A stretch of DNA of 64,000 bases from Ceratobasidium sp. AG-K (GCA_037039685.1 JAWNGF010000001.1:5456001-5520000), one strand, 5' to 3'; positions 23,326 to 36,425 are shown, counted from the first letter of the stretch. The notes: generated by a model from the sequence alone, not told the origin. Made by a program: numbers and translations.

Positions 23326-26300
23326 CTAATTCGCCTTTGAGACGGGAGAGGCAGTACGCGAGGCCGCTGCGGAGCGCCCAGATACGCTCCGTGCGTCATC
23401 TCCACTCGTATCACCGGCCTTGGCTCCCCGAGGCGGGGAATCTGGCGGAGGAGGCAAGGTAGCAATAGGAGGAAGAGCCGGCTCCCCCTTTGGAGACTCG
23501 GAGCCTACACCGCTCATTCGGACATCGGCAACAGGATCAAAGCGATTACGAGAAAAGTTGGGAGAGTTGCGGGCATCGGTCGACGGCGGGGGTGGGAAAA
23601 CTTGGGGCATCATGTCCACGCGTGGGCGTTTGCCATTGTCCATGGGCTCATCCTCCATTCCACGCTTGAGCGACGGCGTCTTGTCACGTGGCTGCGACGA
23701 CCCGCGGTGAGGGTATGGGCTCGCGCGACCCCCGTTGCGCATCGATTGGGGCGAGGGAGGATGCGCTGGGATAGACGGCGTGCGGTAGGGTGGCGACGGC
23801 CGCTGCGAGGTCGAGACCGGTGGGGAACGAGTGGCACCCGATGGTGGAGGGAACTGGTCATGGCGTGCCTGATCGCGGAGACCCGGGGACGCAACAGAGT
23901 GCATAGACGATGTCCGAGGACGAGCCATGGACGACTTTGGTCCCGCTGGGCCTTGATACGAAGACAGCCCGATCAGGGCATCGGCCACGCCTACACCTTC
24001 GTCATAATCCTCATCGACATCACGACGTGGAGGGCCCATATTGGGACTAGGCGTGCCACGCGAGCGACCCGATCCGTTCGATCCAGACTGCGTGCGAGAA
24101 TGATTAGGAGCCGGCACAGGTGGAGGAGGCAGCGAGTTTTGTCCGAGATCGACCTTGAACGCAGCCGCTTGGGACACGGGTGCCGATCCAGGAGCACGGG
24201 GCGCAGGCGCCGACATCTCGCGGTCTTGGACCACACTGCTCTCACGCCCACCGCGCTTCGTGGGCGGCTTGCGCTCCTTCTTTTCACGCGTCGTCGGTGG
24301 ATTCTGAGGTGGAGCAGGCTGGGCAACACCGCGTCGACGAGGCGCCTTGGCTGCGGGTTCGGTTCTCGCAGAGCTACTGGTGGGAAGTGGGCTCTCGGAG
24401 CCGTGAGGGGCGAGCTCGGGCCCACGGTTGCCACGCCTTGAAGCGCTGCTATCAGGGGTCGCATTGTACCTCTCGCGGTCGGCTGGGTGTGGAGCAGGGT
24501 GACCTTGATCCTCTGGCCAGTACTCACGCCTGGGTGGTTCGGAATCAGAATCCATCCGGGGATCATAGCGGCGCGAACCCGAGGAGCCAGGTGCGTCACG
24601 CGGGGGAGCGGGCGAGTGTTGCCGAGAGGGTGCCTTGCCGCGCTCACGCTCACGTTCACGATCCCAGTACGCGTACGGTGCTCCAGGGGCAGGAGGCGCT
24701 GGCATGTACGGCGAGCGACCTTCCATCGAGCGGTCCATCGGTGGCGGCGAGCCACGACGAGGATCATAGCGGGCATTGACGGGCGAAGACGGGCCCCCAC
24801 GAGGATAGAAGCGATCCGATGGACCCTGTTGCTGATTGAGTATCTCGACCTTGACTCGTTCCGATGTGCTAGGTTGCCTCGAACGGCTGCTCCTATCGCG
24901 GTCCTCACGATCCCGAACGTCGCGTTCGCGCTCACGCCCTGCCTTGTCGCGCTCCCAACCCTCGCCGTTGGGATAGCCAGCATAGCCTTGTGGAGGAGCA
25001 AAGTTGTTCTGACTAGGGCGTGTGGCGTACGAGTTTCCCGGAGGAGGCAGACGAGGTGAGGGGCTGCGAGTACGACGGTCACCTTCGGGGAATCCCGAAC
25101 CGGCAGCCCCCGCCAACGTGGGTGGCGGCGGCAGCTGGGTTTGGTTCGGATTAGGCTGCGATTGGGGGTGGACGAGCAGCAAGGACGAAGGCGCGGGAGG
25201 CGCACGATCCATATCCATAGGCGCCAGCTGCGTGCTCGAACCGCGGCCAGACCGCTCGTCGAGCTGAACCGGCGGAGGGGCTCGGAAAGGCGGAGAACCA
25301 CCACGGCCAGCGCCGGCATTGGGGCCCAGGGCAGGCAGCTCGCGCGTGGATCCACCCATGGCGTCGGGCAATGGGCCGCGAGAATCGGGACGAGCAGGTC
25401 GTGGACCCGAGCCAATCGCACCGGCCGCACCTCCTGTGAGAGGGGGTGGCGGCCCAACACCTGCGCTTCCTCCATGCATGGGGTTGATCGGGCCGTTGCC
25501 CGCATAGGCAGTTGGGTGGATGTCTTGCGGCCCGGGAGCAGCAGGAAGCGTGCCACCATTGGCCTGCACGTTGCGGAGGAGGTTCAGGCGCTGGGTGATG
25601 TGGGGGTTGCCCGGATCGAGCTCCGCAGCACGCGCATAGGCGTCGATCGCGTCAGAGATTTGGTTGTTGCAGCTTTCGTAGAGCGAACCGAGGTCAAACC
25701 AGACTTCGGAGATGTAGGGATTAATGCGAATGGCTCGAGAATAGGCATCGAGAGCGTCTCGGAATTGGTTGATGTTGTAATAGAGAACGCCAATGCTACA
25801 CCAAAAGGTCGGGTTGCGGCCGTCTCGGTAAACGGCTTGTTGATATGATTCGTATGCCTTTTGGTACTTTTGTCCAGCCATGTACGCGCGGCCTAAGAGA
25901 TACCAGCTTTGGGCATCGCTCGCATCTTATCACGAACGTCAGATTGAGAAGCACTGTGATGTAAATTGATTTACCTGATTCGAGACTCTTGGTCAAGAGT
26001 ACGATCGCCGTTTCCTGGTTCGCAAAAGAAGCGCCAGCTTGATGGTAGAGCCAGCCGAGCTGCTGGAGCACCTTGGCATGGTTTGGGCTATCCTTGAGGA
26101 CACGTTCATAGGCATCTTTGGCAGCATTGTACTGGAGCGAGTCAGGGTGATAGTCAATAGAGAGCAGACATCACTCACATCCTTCATCTGCTCATACACG
26201 TGGCCTATTTGGAACCAAATATCAATGTTGGTCAAAGGAGTCGGAGGGTTCCTATGGATTCGTTCGAAGCACTATTGCACGTCAGAACCCTTTCCAACGC

Positions 26301-27262
26301 CAAACGCTCCAACTCACCTTTAGGCTGTCTTCGTACTTTTGCTGCTGCTTGTAAATAATGCCCAATCGGAAGAAGATCTCATCGGCCTTGTCAAAGTCCT
26401 TGTCCATGCGCAAGACGCTCGAAAAGGCCTCCTCGGCATGTTCCAGGGAGCCATAACGGTCGTACAAGATCCCGATCCCGTACCACAACTTCGGGTCCTG
26501 CAGCTATTGAATGAGTGTGAGCCATGCATAGCATGGATTTGAAATGCAGCCTACCTTGGGGTTCGGAAGATAGTATAGTGCCTGTTGATAAGCGGAATAG
26601 GCGTTCTGGAGATCGTCCTGCATGAGGAAGCAGTGCCCTAGGGCGCTCCAGACGTCTCCGTTTTCGCGTTGAAGGCTCAATACGCGCTGAAAGTAGTCTA
26701 CGGCCTGCGAAACGATTAGTCAATGTGGCTGACAGGGGCTGTCGACTTGCCGTAGGATAATTTTCCCGGACACGTGCGATGCCGGCAATGTTGGTAAGGC
26801 CGGCGATCGAATGGGGGTTGTGGCGGATGGCGTGTTCGTATGCAGAGAGCGCCCGGTCGAGATCGTTCATCTGCTCGGCGACAGTGCCTGCGGTGGGTTA
26901 GACAACGTGGCAATAATTATGTGTGGCATACCGATGAGCAGCCATGTCTGTTCGTTGGCCTGGGCGAGTTTCTGGAGAGCGGGAAGTTGGGTGGCGGGGT
27001 GGGGAATGGGCGGGGCCGCAGCAGGAGGACCACCTCGCACAGCCGGGGCAGCCATTGGAGGTTGGACGGGACTTGGTGCAGAGCCGTTGGGTGTGCCAGG
27101 GAGGGGAGCCTGGTGCGGGGGGTACGGGTGGGGTGGTTGGTGGTGCAAATAATGGGGGTGCGGCGGATGGTGACCGTTGGCCATTCTGGGGGCGATCGTG
27201 TGCGCGCGAGAGAGGCCCCGGTCCTTTATAGCCATGGCTCGGGTGAATGTGGGCTTTTCCAT
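23326..27262 (-). CDS. SSN6: Cyc8/Ssn6 general transcriptional corepressor, TPR protein
   Basis: TPR subunit of the Tup1-Cyc8 corepressor. The N-terminus is His/Pro-rich (MANGHHPPHPHYLHHQ from the ATG at 27184; an in-frame ATG at 27262 would add 26 residues). About ten TPRs follow across exons: LDRALSAYEHAIRHNPHS, VDYFQRVLSLQRENGDVWSA, LQNAYSAYQQALYYLPNPK, LWYGIGILYDRYGSLEHAEE, IWFQIGHVYEQMKDYNAAKD, QKYQKAYESYQQAVYRDGRN, FRDALDAYSRAIRINPYISE and AIDAYARAAELDPGNPHITQ. After the last TPR, RLNLLRNVQANGG leads into some 700 low-complexity residues rich in Pro, Ser, Arg and Gly, ending SRTASPVSKAN. The long last exon (23326-25925) is one open frame, so sequence quality here is good. Confidence 0.95.
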
Positions 27263-29520
27263 TTCAATGACACGTCACTTCGCATCTTCTTCAACTTGAC
27301 CCTCATCAAACCTGCGGCATCTAAAAATCCAGACAGTCCAAGGCTTCGGGTCCTCGAAGGAGCGATCGCTATCTCGACACCCGTTGCTACTGACATCTGC
27401 CACTTCCTAGTGCCTAGCCCCGCCCCCGGGAACCCGCGTGATTGGAAACCGTATCCAATCCGCCTCCGACCCACATGACACATGGCATCTCATCGTGGAC
27501 ACTCGATCACTTGTCTTTGCATGGATCGAACGCTGCATGTCACTGCATAAAATAGATTCGAGCTGTGTTTAAGAAGCTATCACGGCGAGAACAGCGTCGC
27601 ACTCGACTGACGCCGGTGCTCCACACACCCAGCATCTTGGGTCGAGCATGAGAGGATCTTATCTTATCTACGGATGTTCCTAGAAAGAACCCGACATGCC
27701 ACTGCGCCACAATGCCCAGTTTAGCCTGTCAAATCACATCTGATTACAATTTCTCGGAACGGATTTAGTCCTCGCCTGCCCTTTGTCGGCGTGACCGCGC
27801 GGAACAAAGCATATTTCAGCTTCGCGTCCTGAAATGGCATCAGAATATGGCTGTTGTGTGGAGAGGCCCGGCTGGTCACGCCGGTCGGCCGAGAAGAACG
27901 TGATCTGCATGACCCCGAAAGGCTCTTCCCCCTATCAGAACGATCCAGTTAAGATCAACTGTTTCTCCGGTGGCCCTGCTTGGGATCTCAAACTGCGCGC
28001 ACGCACGCCTCTGCAACGTTTCCTCAAGGCGATTGACAGTCATCGCAAGATCTCTCTTCCGCTTTCGGGCGAATATCAAACAGACGGTTACAGACCGGAT
28101 TCTAAAATCTAAGCGAACCTCGATTTCCCCAGGCGCACCGCCACTGATGGCTTTGCCATGTGCTGATTTGATTATGTTCTTACATCACCATTTCGCCGTT
28201 GGGCAATGTTTTGATTGCAAATTCGGAGAAATAGCTGCTCGAGCTCTTACATCAACGCTTGATTACGCAGGGATATCTCGAGTGCGATCGTGTATCAGCT
28301 GGTACCGCAACGCCTTGGGGGCGTGCAATCGCTCTCGCCCCCTGATCTTATATCTAGTGCTCGTGTTCTCGACCGGCCATCGACGTCAGAACATGCCGAG
28401 CCGCCATCTCATTCCCTCATGCTGTGCATTCTTAATGGCACCCCGTCCCCACGCGCTTCCGATAACTCGAAGCGCCCCAGTTTCGATGCATGCCAAGAAC
28501 TCGATCTTGTTCGTTTGTTCTGCGATGTGCCCACAACACCATGGCGCGCTAGCGTCCCTGACGCCTGGCACATGATAGCCTCACAGGGCTGCCATACTTG
28601 ATCAATTAATAAATTCTCTCGGCACAGCAGAAGGCAAGGGCGGGGTAGTTACCAGAATTCCGTTTTGCATGATGGGCGGTAATCGAAGGCAAGAATCGAG
28701 ACCCGTGACAGAAGCCCATGAGGCTTTTTCCGGCTAGCTCAGCCATTCGGACGGAGAAGTTTCCCCGCCGGCGGGCCGCGGCGCTCGCATTCTTTCGGCC
28801 AGTCGCATGTGATTCCGGCTGCGATGATACCGTAGGTCGATGACAAAATCAGGTGATTCTCGTCTTCGATGTCTTCTCGACGCCAAGCTAGAATTTATGA
28901 GCACGTTGTCGTCATTATTTTCATGTGTCTCACGCCCGGATACTGACACTGCGAAGATGTGCCAGAAGATCACCCTCCGAACTCTGTTGTTCCGCTTGCA
29001 TCAGTGCGACGTCTCACTATGGCACATGCATGACGCGACGGGTCGCTGTCATCGCGCCCGGCGACTTACCCCTGGAGAAATAGGGGCTTCGGCTCCGAAA
29101 TATAATTCTCTATTGAATTTTTCTATTGAATCACCCAATTTCGAGACAATGGAACAGCATGAGCGCTACCGTTCCGCAGCCAGTCGGCGCTGTCCGTTGT
29201 TCTGTCAATAGGCGGAATTGATGTGGAACAGATCGCACCCGATGACATACTTGCGCAACGATTGAAGATGAGCAAGTCTATTTTATGTAAAACTTACTCT
29301 TCGCGGCGTCACGATCATGCACCTGCGATTGGATCAGGCAGGTCAGGCGACCGTGGTCTACCACATGTATGCGGCGCGCTACCGTCGAGACACAAATTGG
29401 ACAACTGACGATCTAGTCGTCGCTCGAAACGGAGTGATCTCCACCCTTGAGACGTCAGAAATGAATTCATGGCCCTCCGGTCCAATTGCACCGCAAGCTT
29501 GAGATCAACGCGTATAGTCC
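27263..29520. other. Gene-poor 2.3-kb region upstream of SSN6
   Basis: No frame here has a recognisable domain or a believable intron pattern. Open frames at 27834-28112 and 27970-28575 (+) overlap in different phases and look like chance. The region may be the long regulatory upstream of SSN6, a non-coding transcript, or decayed sequence. Confidence 0.4.
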
Positions 29521-29523
29521 CAC

Positions 29524-30692
29524 GTGACTGTGTCCATATGTCGCCAGCCACCATGTCAACGCATCGATCCGGGGCACACGCGGCAGCTGGTCCAGCGCGT
29601 TACGATGGCAAGCTACGTGGCCGAGTCGCGAACTAATGTCGACGCGTCGTTCGTCATGCGTGGTGGCGCGGTGCCCGTGGTGCCAGCTCTGGTTCCACTG
29701 AGCGCGTTGCTTCCCCCGCTCCCTCCACTCCCCGCGCTTCCCCAGCTCCCACCACTTCCTGAAATCCCCCCCTATTCCTGGACTCCCGCCGCTCCCCCAG
29801 CCTAGCGCCGTGTTTTGGGAACACCCGGGTTACCATCACCACCTGGCAGCCGGATACTTCCATGGGCTTGACGCGTATCAGCCAGTGCTTCGCCAGCGGC
29901 ATCTGAGACTCCCAAGCACGTTCGGACCCAACACACCCTATTGAATGTATGATCAGCTCCTTTTAGTACCTGCTTACGTACCTGGACTAACGCTCACGTA
30001 CCGACATTATCGCGAAGAACGCAGATATGCCCCTGGATCATTGCACAGCGTACCTTGCCCATGTTCCGAGTGTAACCAGCTTCCAAGAGACGAGCCAGTT
30101 TATACCCGCGCATAGTTATTCTCCGCGCTTCTCACCCTATCCGATTCGCCCGTCTCGCCAACCTTCTTATGCGAGGAACTCGACCCAGTGTGGATATTCA
30201 AACTTTGTTCAGGGCGCCCCACCACATCCTTATGCTCACAGGGTGGCCCCACCTGGCCTGGCCATGGCGATCAGAGACAGCAACGCAGCTCATGTATATG
30301 CACCAATAATTACCTGATCCTACTGCTGCCCCCCTTTCTTGAACGACCACACGCCACCCTTCCATGAGTCTCGGTTCATGTCACTCAGCTCGGCTTTGGT
30401 GTCTAGCCCCACCTTGAGCCCACTGTCACCCATGTCCTCCCCCGACGACGAAACCGAGAAATGCGCAGTTTGCAACGGTATTTTGGGTAGTTCGCTAGAT
30501 ATGGCAAACCTGCCGGCGGGCCTGGACACGACTGGCACATTGATGGCTGCGACGAGTCAACCGGCGCCCGGACTTGGTAACTCTGGTTTTGTTTGCTTCT
30601 GCGCAAGGGACCACTCAGACGTCAACGATCAAAAGAAGCCAGTTAGCGCGCCCTCCTTGGATCGTGGATGCCCTGGCCCATCCAGGAGCTAG
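29524..30692 (+). CDS. Doubtful proline/histidine-rich hypothetical protein
   Basis: Three adjoining frames have protein-like, low-complexity content rather than random content: a Pro/Leu run (LLPPLPPLPALPQLPPLPE, about 29708-29770), a Gly/His/Tyr patch (VFWEHPGYHHHLAAGYFHGL, about 29812-29880), a Tyr/Pro-rich part (HSYSPRFSPYPIRPSRQPSY, about 30110-30170), and a Ser-rich end with EKCAVCNGILG. They do not join in one frame. Introns (for example a donor near 29982) or indels would be needed. No family recognised. It may be an orphan gene or chance composition. Confidence 0.3.
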
Positions 30693-31302
30693 GGACCTGG
30701 ATCGAGGTTTTGGTGCGAGCCCGAGAAGGCTTTGAGACTAGCGCGGTCTTATTATTAGCGAACGATATATTTATTCTCCATGCGTGGGTATCATGACAGG
30801 TTGTGCATGCTGGCCACCAGTCTCCTTGTCTTACCTTCCCCTTTTCGCCAATTTCGGACACCTTGCCATCGTTTTTCGTTATGCTACCATTGTATTGTAG
30901 TTATTTAGTCCGGGCAGGTCTCGCCGCAATAGTGGCCAACTCGGCATATATATCAAACCTACCGTTCGAGCGAGCAAACTCTCGCTTGTATGCATGTCCT
31001 GAGATATCGTATCCATCCCTGCCAAATTTGGCAGTCGCAAGAGTTCGGCAAGCACTTGCCATAACCGCAAACTCGTCTCACCCCGGCAATTAAACCCAGC
31101 AAAAGTTAAAAGTCTAGCCGGGGACCTCAGACAGCTTGGCCGCATCATCCTCTGTCAGTGACGGCTCAGCATATGCCGCGGCTGTGCTCGCTACACGTGA
31201 CGAGTCAAGTCAAGCGCCCTAGTACCAGCACGTCGCAGCAACCACATTATCCTCGTTCTCTTTCTTGTTCTCTTCCTAATCGTTGTACTTTACCGTCTTG
31301 TC
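30693..31302. other. Intergenic region before the SERF gene
   Basis: About 600 bases without a supported gene. The last 100 bases are rich in TTC/CTT, consistent with a 5' leader of the small gene that follows. Confidence 0.4.
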
Positions 31303-31661
31303 ATGACTCGTACGCAATAATGTTTGATCAGTAGTAGCGTTGTTTTTAACACATATGCGAATTACAGGTGGCAATCAGCGTGACCGAGACCGAGAGAAGG
31401 CACAGAAAAAGGCCGCCGCAACGAAAAAGCCTAAAGAAAGTGCGGCGTCGTTGCAAAAAAGGCGTGAAAAGTTCGTGGCGTTTATTTTATTTAGTTAGAT
31501 CGATACTGATTTAGGGGTGATTCCTGTTGTATAGCGATGCTGAGGCTCTTAGACAGAAGCAACAGGTGAGCCATGAAACTTGAAGCAGGATCTCGGAATT
31601 TATCGTGCTCGTGTAGAAAAAAGCCGCGGAGAAGGCTACAGGGGAAGGAGGAGGGAAATAG
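31303..31661 (+). CDS. SERF/4F5-family small basic protein, 61 aa
   Basis: A tiny four-exon gene. Exons are 31303-31309 (ATGACTC), 31368-31470, 31535-31565 and 31617-31661, which phase exactly. The protein begins MTRGNQRDRDREKAQKKAAA, the hallmark N-terminus of the SERF (small EDRK-rich factor) family, continues KKPKESAASLQKRREN and DAEALRQKQQKK, and ends GEGGGK. SERF proteins bind RNA and promote aggregation of amyloid-prone proteins in animals; the fungal role is little known. The first exon is just 7 bases, so automatic annotation could easily miss it. Confidence 0.88.
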
Positions 31662-31941
31662 CATTGACTCCATGTCGTACACTAGATCGCTTTCCCATCG
31701 CTTTGCTCTCGTTGGTCACTAACCCGGAAGCATGTCATTTTGTAGTCCGGTCATACATACATTATTATACACATTTTTAAGATTTCAGGAGTAAACTTTT
31801 TGATCTGATGTCTACCTGTTGACCCCGTGACGCACACATGATTACGAGCTTTCGGTGGAGCCTTGTTATCGCTACGACTTGTACTTGAGTACCACACCCA
31901 AAACCTGAATGGTTACTGCTCATCTATAGTAACATTGAAAC

Positions 31942-33769
31942 ATGCCTGGTCTAACCGCACTGCCCGAGGAGACGCTTGTCCATATCCTCGCTCGGGCTCC
32001 GCCACTTGGTATACTCCGGTGCCGTGAGGTAAGCACATGCACACAGTCTCCTTCGGGCTCTGCCTCATAGACATCGAGGTCTGTCGATTTATTTGCCGAC
32101 TCATCGACTCGTCTACCGAACTACAATACCTCATCACATTGTACTCGTTTGGTTATGTCCCGCCCAGCGACCCACGCCTCGACTTGTCTTACAGTGAGAA
32201 AGTCGCACTCCTCAAGAGTCTCGAAGAACAATGGGCGACGAACATCTCTCCCAAAAAGAAGAAATACCCACTCAGGCGCACTCCCACTGGCGGAAGTTCT
32301 ACCTATGACTTTTACGGTGGAGTCTACGCTCGAGGGTCGCCCTTCGTTCAAGGAGGACCTACGCGCTGCTTAGATTTGTATCAGCTCCCCTCGGCCAATA
32401 AGGGAACAAAGTGGAAACAGTGGTCGCATCCAGATCTCGGTGTCGACGTGCGCGACTTTGCGATGGAGCCGGATTATGATCTCCTCGTAATGGCAGAGAT
32501 GAAGGATAACGTACATAACCCTAGCACCTCTCCCGACGCCCCTAACTCGACACAATACTTCACAATCCACATACGTTCACTCGAGACCAACCAGCCCCAC
32601 CCAGGCGCTGCTCGCCCTCAGATATCATATAGTTGCCCATCGTGGGGAACTGCGAGCTGTTCGTTTTATTTCCAGGTAGTTGGGAGGTATCTCGCCATTG
32701 TGTTTCTAATTGGCGGAGGCTTTGTGCTATCGCATACGTTTCACCTTGTAGTATGGGATTGGACTACGGGCAAAAAGATCACGGTGGGTCTCGCTAGTGC
32801 CAGCTTTTGTTGGTCTAATTCTTGTTATATTAGTACACCGAACCGTCCCGTGATGGGCCCGAGTCGTTTACCTTTATTTCTGATCGCATGTTTGTCCTTC
32901 CTTCCCCTGGAACCCGCGCGGAGAATTCGTTTGCTCGAGGCCGAGGTCGTCTGGATATTTACACATTTACTGAACCCATAGGCGACTCTCCTGCCCAACC
33001 GGCCCGCCGTATCGCATCGCTCGCATTCCCGGAGTTGGAAGAAGGGGGAAATATATATAGAATAACGTGCCGGTCCGATCCCGCGCCGGCTCCCTCCCCT
33101 CAGACGGCTACTCGACACCGTGGCTACCCTAAGGTATTCCAGTTATCGCCAGACAATCGAGTGCTCTGCCTGGCTATCCATGCGTTTAACCCCAACGAAG
33201 GACAGCCACATTTGATTCGAGGAGGAATGTTGTACATCCCATTCAGCGTCTTGCTAGGTGCCGCCGCGTATTTAGTGAACGAGCCTGTCTCTGATGACCC
33301 TGTCGAAATCCCATGGGAGGACTGGGGAAAGGAAACATCATGGATGGATACAAGTAGGACGTTCATGGGTAACGAGTGTTACGTGTATGGGCAACGCGTC
33401 GTCATGGTGGGGATAGGTGATGTTGAGTCGAGCGACGAGGATGCCGACGCGAATCTGGAAGTCAGCCGCTCACTCATTGTGCTTGACTTTGACCCTGTTC
33501 GCACAAAACGCCTTCCTTCGTATGACATGCCTGCTTTTCAGGCTACCAACGCTACGAGTCTCCCTGACGTACTAGGTTTGCCAATGGAGAAAGACGTACT
33601 TGGAACTGCATTTCTGGGAGGAGAGCACAAGGCGGATATGAAGTTCATCGTCCGGAGGACAGACATGGAAGACGATGTGCATGGTACCTACTACGTGATG
33701 GTCGACGATGAACATGGTGGGCCATTTGTTGTGTATGCTATCGCAAGCACTGACAGGTTCTGTGTTTAG
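31942..33769 (+). CDS. F-box protein
   Basis: Likely substrate receptor of an SCF ubiquitin ligase. The first exon gives MPGLTALPEETLVHILARAP and PLGILRCRE. After an intron (about 32029-32080) it continues VCRFICRLIDSSTELQYLI, together forming an N-terminal F-box. The remaining roughly 500 residues are of the beta-rich kind common in Agaricomycete F-box proteins (repeated short strand-like segments such as DYDLLVMAEM, VVGRYLAIVFLIGGGF and HLVVWDWTTGKKI), without a named repeat I can assign. A second intron lies at about 32784-32832. Stop at 33769. These genes form large, fast-evolving families in Agaricomycetes; the substrate is unknown. Confidence 0.8.
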
Positions 33770-34460
33770 TTGTGTTGGTTCAGGTGGGTCTGACATTGCG
33801 GGAATTGGAAATAGCTGAGCTGACTATATGCTCTAAAGTACAACCGACGGGGACAAGAGTCGTCCCTACTTGTTTACTCATTCAACTGACATGCCATACT
33901 GGATCTAAAAAAAATGCGATCGAGGCCCGGAAGCCTATGTAATTACAGCTGTTGTCATATTGGCCACACATTTATCTCGCGACGGGACAAAGAAGCGGGA
34001 TTTCTATTCGACTGAGGTGAGGTTGTCGGTGCATGATCGAGAACGCGCCACGGTACGTCAGCACTGAGGGTGCGTGGTGCGGGGTGTGGATAGATCTGCG
34101 AGCAAACTTGGTGTCTTTTTTGTGACAAGGAGGTGCGATCCCTTGGCCGTGAGAGTGCGACATATGATATTGGATTCGATACGCACAACAAGAAGATCCT
34201 TACAAAGGAAATTCTCGAGTGGCAAGGATACGCGTTTTATTATTTGTATTCTGAGTCAAGACGAGACGGAACAGGATGTGAGGCAGGATGCGGGAGGCGG
34301 GCCGTGGGAACAAATTGATTCCGGGCGGATGGAGCCGTGGGAACCTCGCTGCCTCTCAAAAGCGATCGCTCATCGCGCAACTTGTTCATTCGTCTCTCGT
34401 CTGGCAGCAGACTTCACATTGGCTCATCAACGACTACAATCTATCCTACAGCATACAACC
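33770..34460. other. Intergenic region before 6-phosphogluconate dehydrogenase
   Basis: About 690 bases without a supported gene. Small open frames near 34074-34500 have no family features and run into the downstream first exon. Confidence 0.4.
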
Positions 34461-36425
34461 ATGTCTGCACCCGTGTAAGTCGCGCTTAATGTCCCTCTAA
34501 CATTTGACTGACATGACATAGCGGTGACATTGGCCTCATTGGTTTGGCCGTCATGGTGTGTACCATCGACGCTCGTTATCGGCGTGATCGCTTACATCGC
34601 ACATAGGGTCAAAATCTCATCTTGAACATGCGTGACAAGGGATTCAACGTTGTCGCGTACAACCGCACCACCAGCAAGGTTGACGACTTCCTCGCAGAGA
34701 ATCCTGACGAGAAGAAACCTGCAGGAGCTGGTACTCTTATTGCCTCCAAGTCTCCCGAAGAGCTTTGTGCCAAGCTCAAAACACCCCGCAAGATCATTCT
34801 CCTCGTCAAGGCTGGAGCTGCTGTCGATGCCTTCATTGAACAACTCGTTCCCCATCTCGAGAAGGGTGATATTGTCATCGATGGCGGGAACTCGTACTAC
34901 CCCGACTCTATCCGTCGTGTCAAGGAACTCGAGGAAAAGGGCCTCTTGTTCGTCGGCTCTGGTGTTTCTGGTGGCGAGGAAGGTGCTCGGTAAGCGCATA
35001 TACATACCGATACGCAATTTCCTGTACTGACCCGTCCATACAGCAACGGCCCCAGTTTGATGCCTGGTGGATCTGAGGCTGCTTGGCCCGCCATCAAGGA
35101 AATCTTCCAAAAGACTGCTGCTCAGGTCGGCAACGACCCCTGCTGCGACTGGATGGGCCCCAGTGGTGCCGGGCACTACGTCAAGATGGTCCACAACGGT
35201 AAGCAGCTATAGATTTGGAAGTATTATTAATCTAATACCGTCCAGGTATCGAATATGGTGACATGCAACTGATCGCCGAGGCCTACGATATTCTCAAGCG
35301 CGGACTCGGTCTCCAAGAGGACGAAATTTCTTCGATCTTCGAGAAGTGGAACACGGGTGTCCTCGACTCCTTCTTGATCGAGATCACCACCAACATCCTC
35401 AAGTTCAAGGATACTGATGGCGAGCCTATGGTCAACAAGATTTTGGATAAGGCTGGCCAGAAGGGTACCGGAAAGTGGACCGCTGTCGCTGCGCTCGATG
35501 CCGGCACTCCTGGTGAGTTGGCAAGTTAAAATATGGGTGACTGTACCTAACTTTACATAGTCACCCTCATCGGCGAGGCCGTCTTTGCTCGATGCTTGTC
35601 CGCCATCAAAGAGGAGCGTACCCGCGCCTCCAAGATTTTGAGCGGCCCAGCGCGCGAGGAGTTCCGCGGCGATAAGCAGCAGTTCATTGACGATCTCGAG
35701 CAGGCCTTGTACGCGAGCAAGATCATTTCCTACACCCAGGGCTTCATGCTGATGCGTGAGACTGCCAAAGAGGTCAGCGAGCATCTTCCAGCGCTGATAT
35801 TATACAGTACTAATGCCTCACGCCCATGATTCAGCAAAACTGGGAGCTCAACTATGCCGGCATCGCCCGCATCTGGCGTGGTGGATGCATCATCAAGGTC
35901 AGTTTGACTTACACGGCTCTCGATACGGCGCGCTCATTCTTCTCGATTCGGTAGTCGGTCTTCTTGAACGACATCACCAAGGCATACGAAAAGAACCACG
36001 ACCTCGAGTCTCTCTTGTTTGACGATTTCTTCATCAAAGCCATCCACAACGCGCAGCCCGGCTGGCGACGAGTCAATGCTCAGGCTGTCCTCTGGGGTAT
36101 CCCCACTCCCGCGTTCAGCACTGCGCTCGCGTTCTTTGACGGGTACCGCTCCGAGATCGTCTCTGCGAACATCCTCCAGGCGCAGGTGGGTTAAAGTACT
36201 GTTACGCGCTCGAGGCGTGGGCTGATATCTGCAAATAGCGCGACTACTTTGGTGCTCACACCTTCCGCGTTTTGCCCGGAAAGGAGAATGACCACCTCGT
36301 GGAGGGCAAGGACATCCGTAAGTTGTGATCCTGTACGTTATCATCCCTTAGCTCACTGTTTGTTTCCAGACATCAACTGGACTGGCCGTGGTGGCAATGT
36401 CTCTGCGTCCACCTATATCGCGTGA
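34461..36425 (+). CDS. GND1: 6-phosphogluconate dehydrogenase, decarboxylating
   Basis: Oxidises 6-phosphogluconate to ribulose-5-phosphate with NADPH production. Exon 1 is 14 bases (MSAPV). Then come the Rossmann motif [46 protein letters not shown] segment (here [14 protein letters not shown]), [18 protein letters not shown], and the catalytic stretch [20 protein letters not shown] with its Lys and Asn. The C-terminal domain has [36 protein letters not shown], and ends [19 protein letters not shown]. One oddity is Asn before GPSLMPGG where Tyr is usual. About eight introns, all phasing; no frame break. Confidence 0.96.

Noticed and set aside
23991..25559. A 522-codon open frame on the minus strand, and 23602-24441 on the plus strand
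   Set aside because: Both lie within the long last exon of SSN6 in other frames. Their Arg-rich content is what a shifted Pro/Ser/Arg-rich GC-rich exon gives.
27970..28575. A 201-codon open frame on the plus strand
   Set aside because: No domain, no low-complexity or codon signature of a gene, and overlapping open frames in other phases. Most likely chance.
28735..28820. tRNA-like A-box (GGCTAGCTCAGCC)
   Set aside because: No matching B-box (GGTTCRANTCC) at the right distance, and no acceptor stem can be formed.
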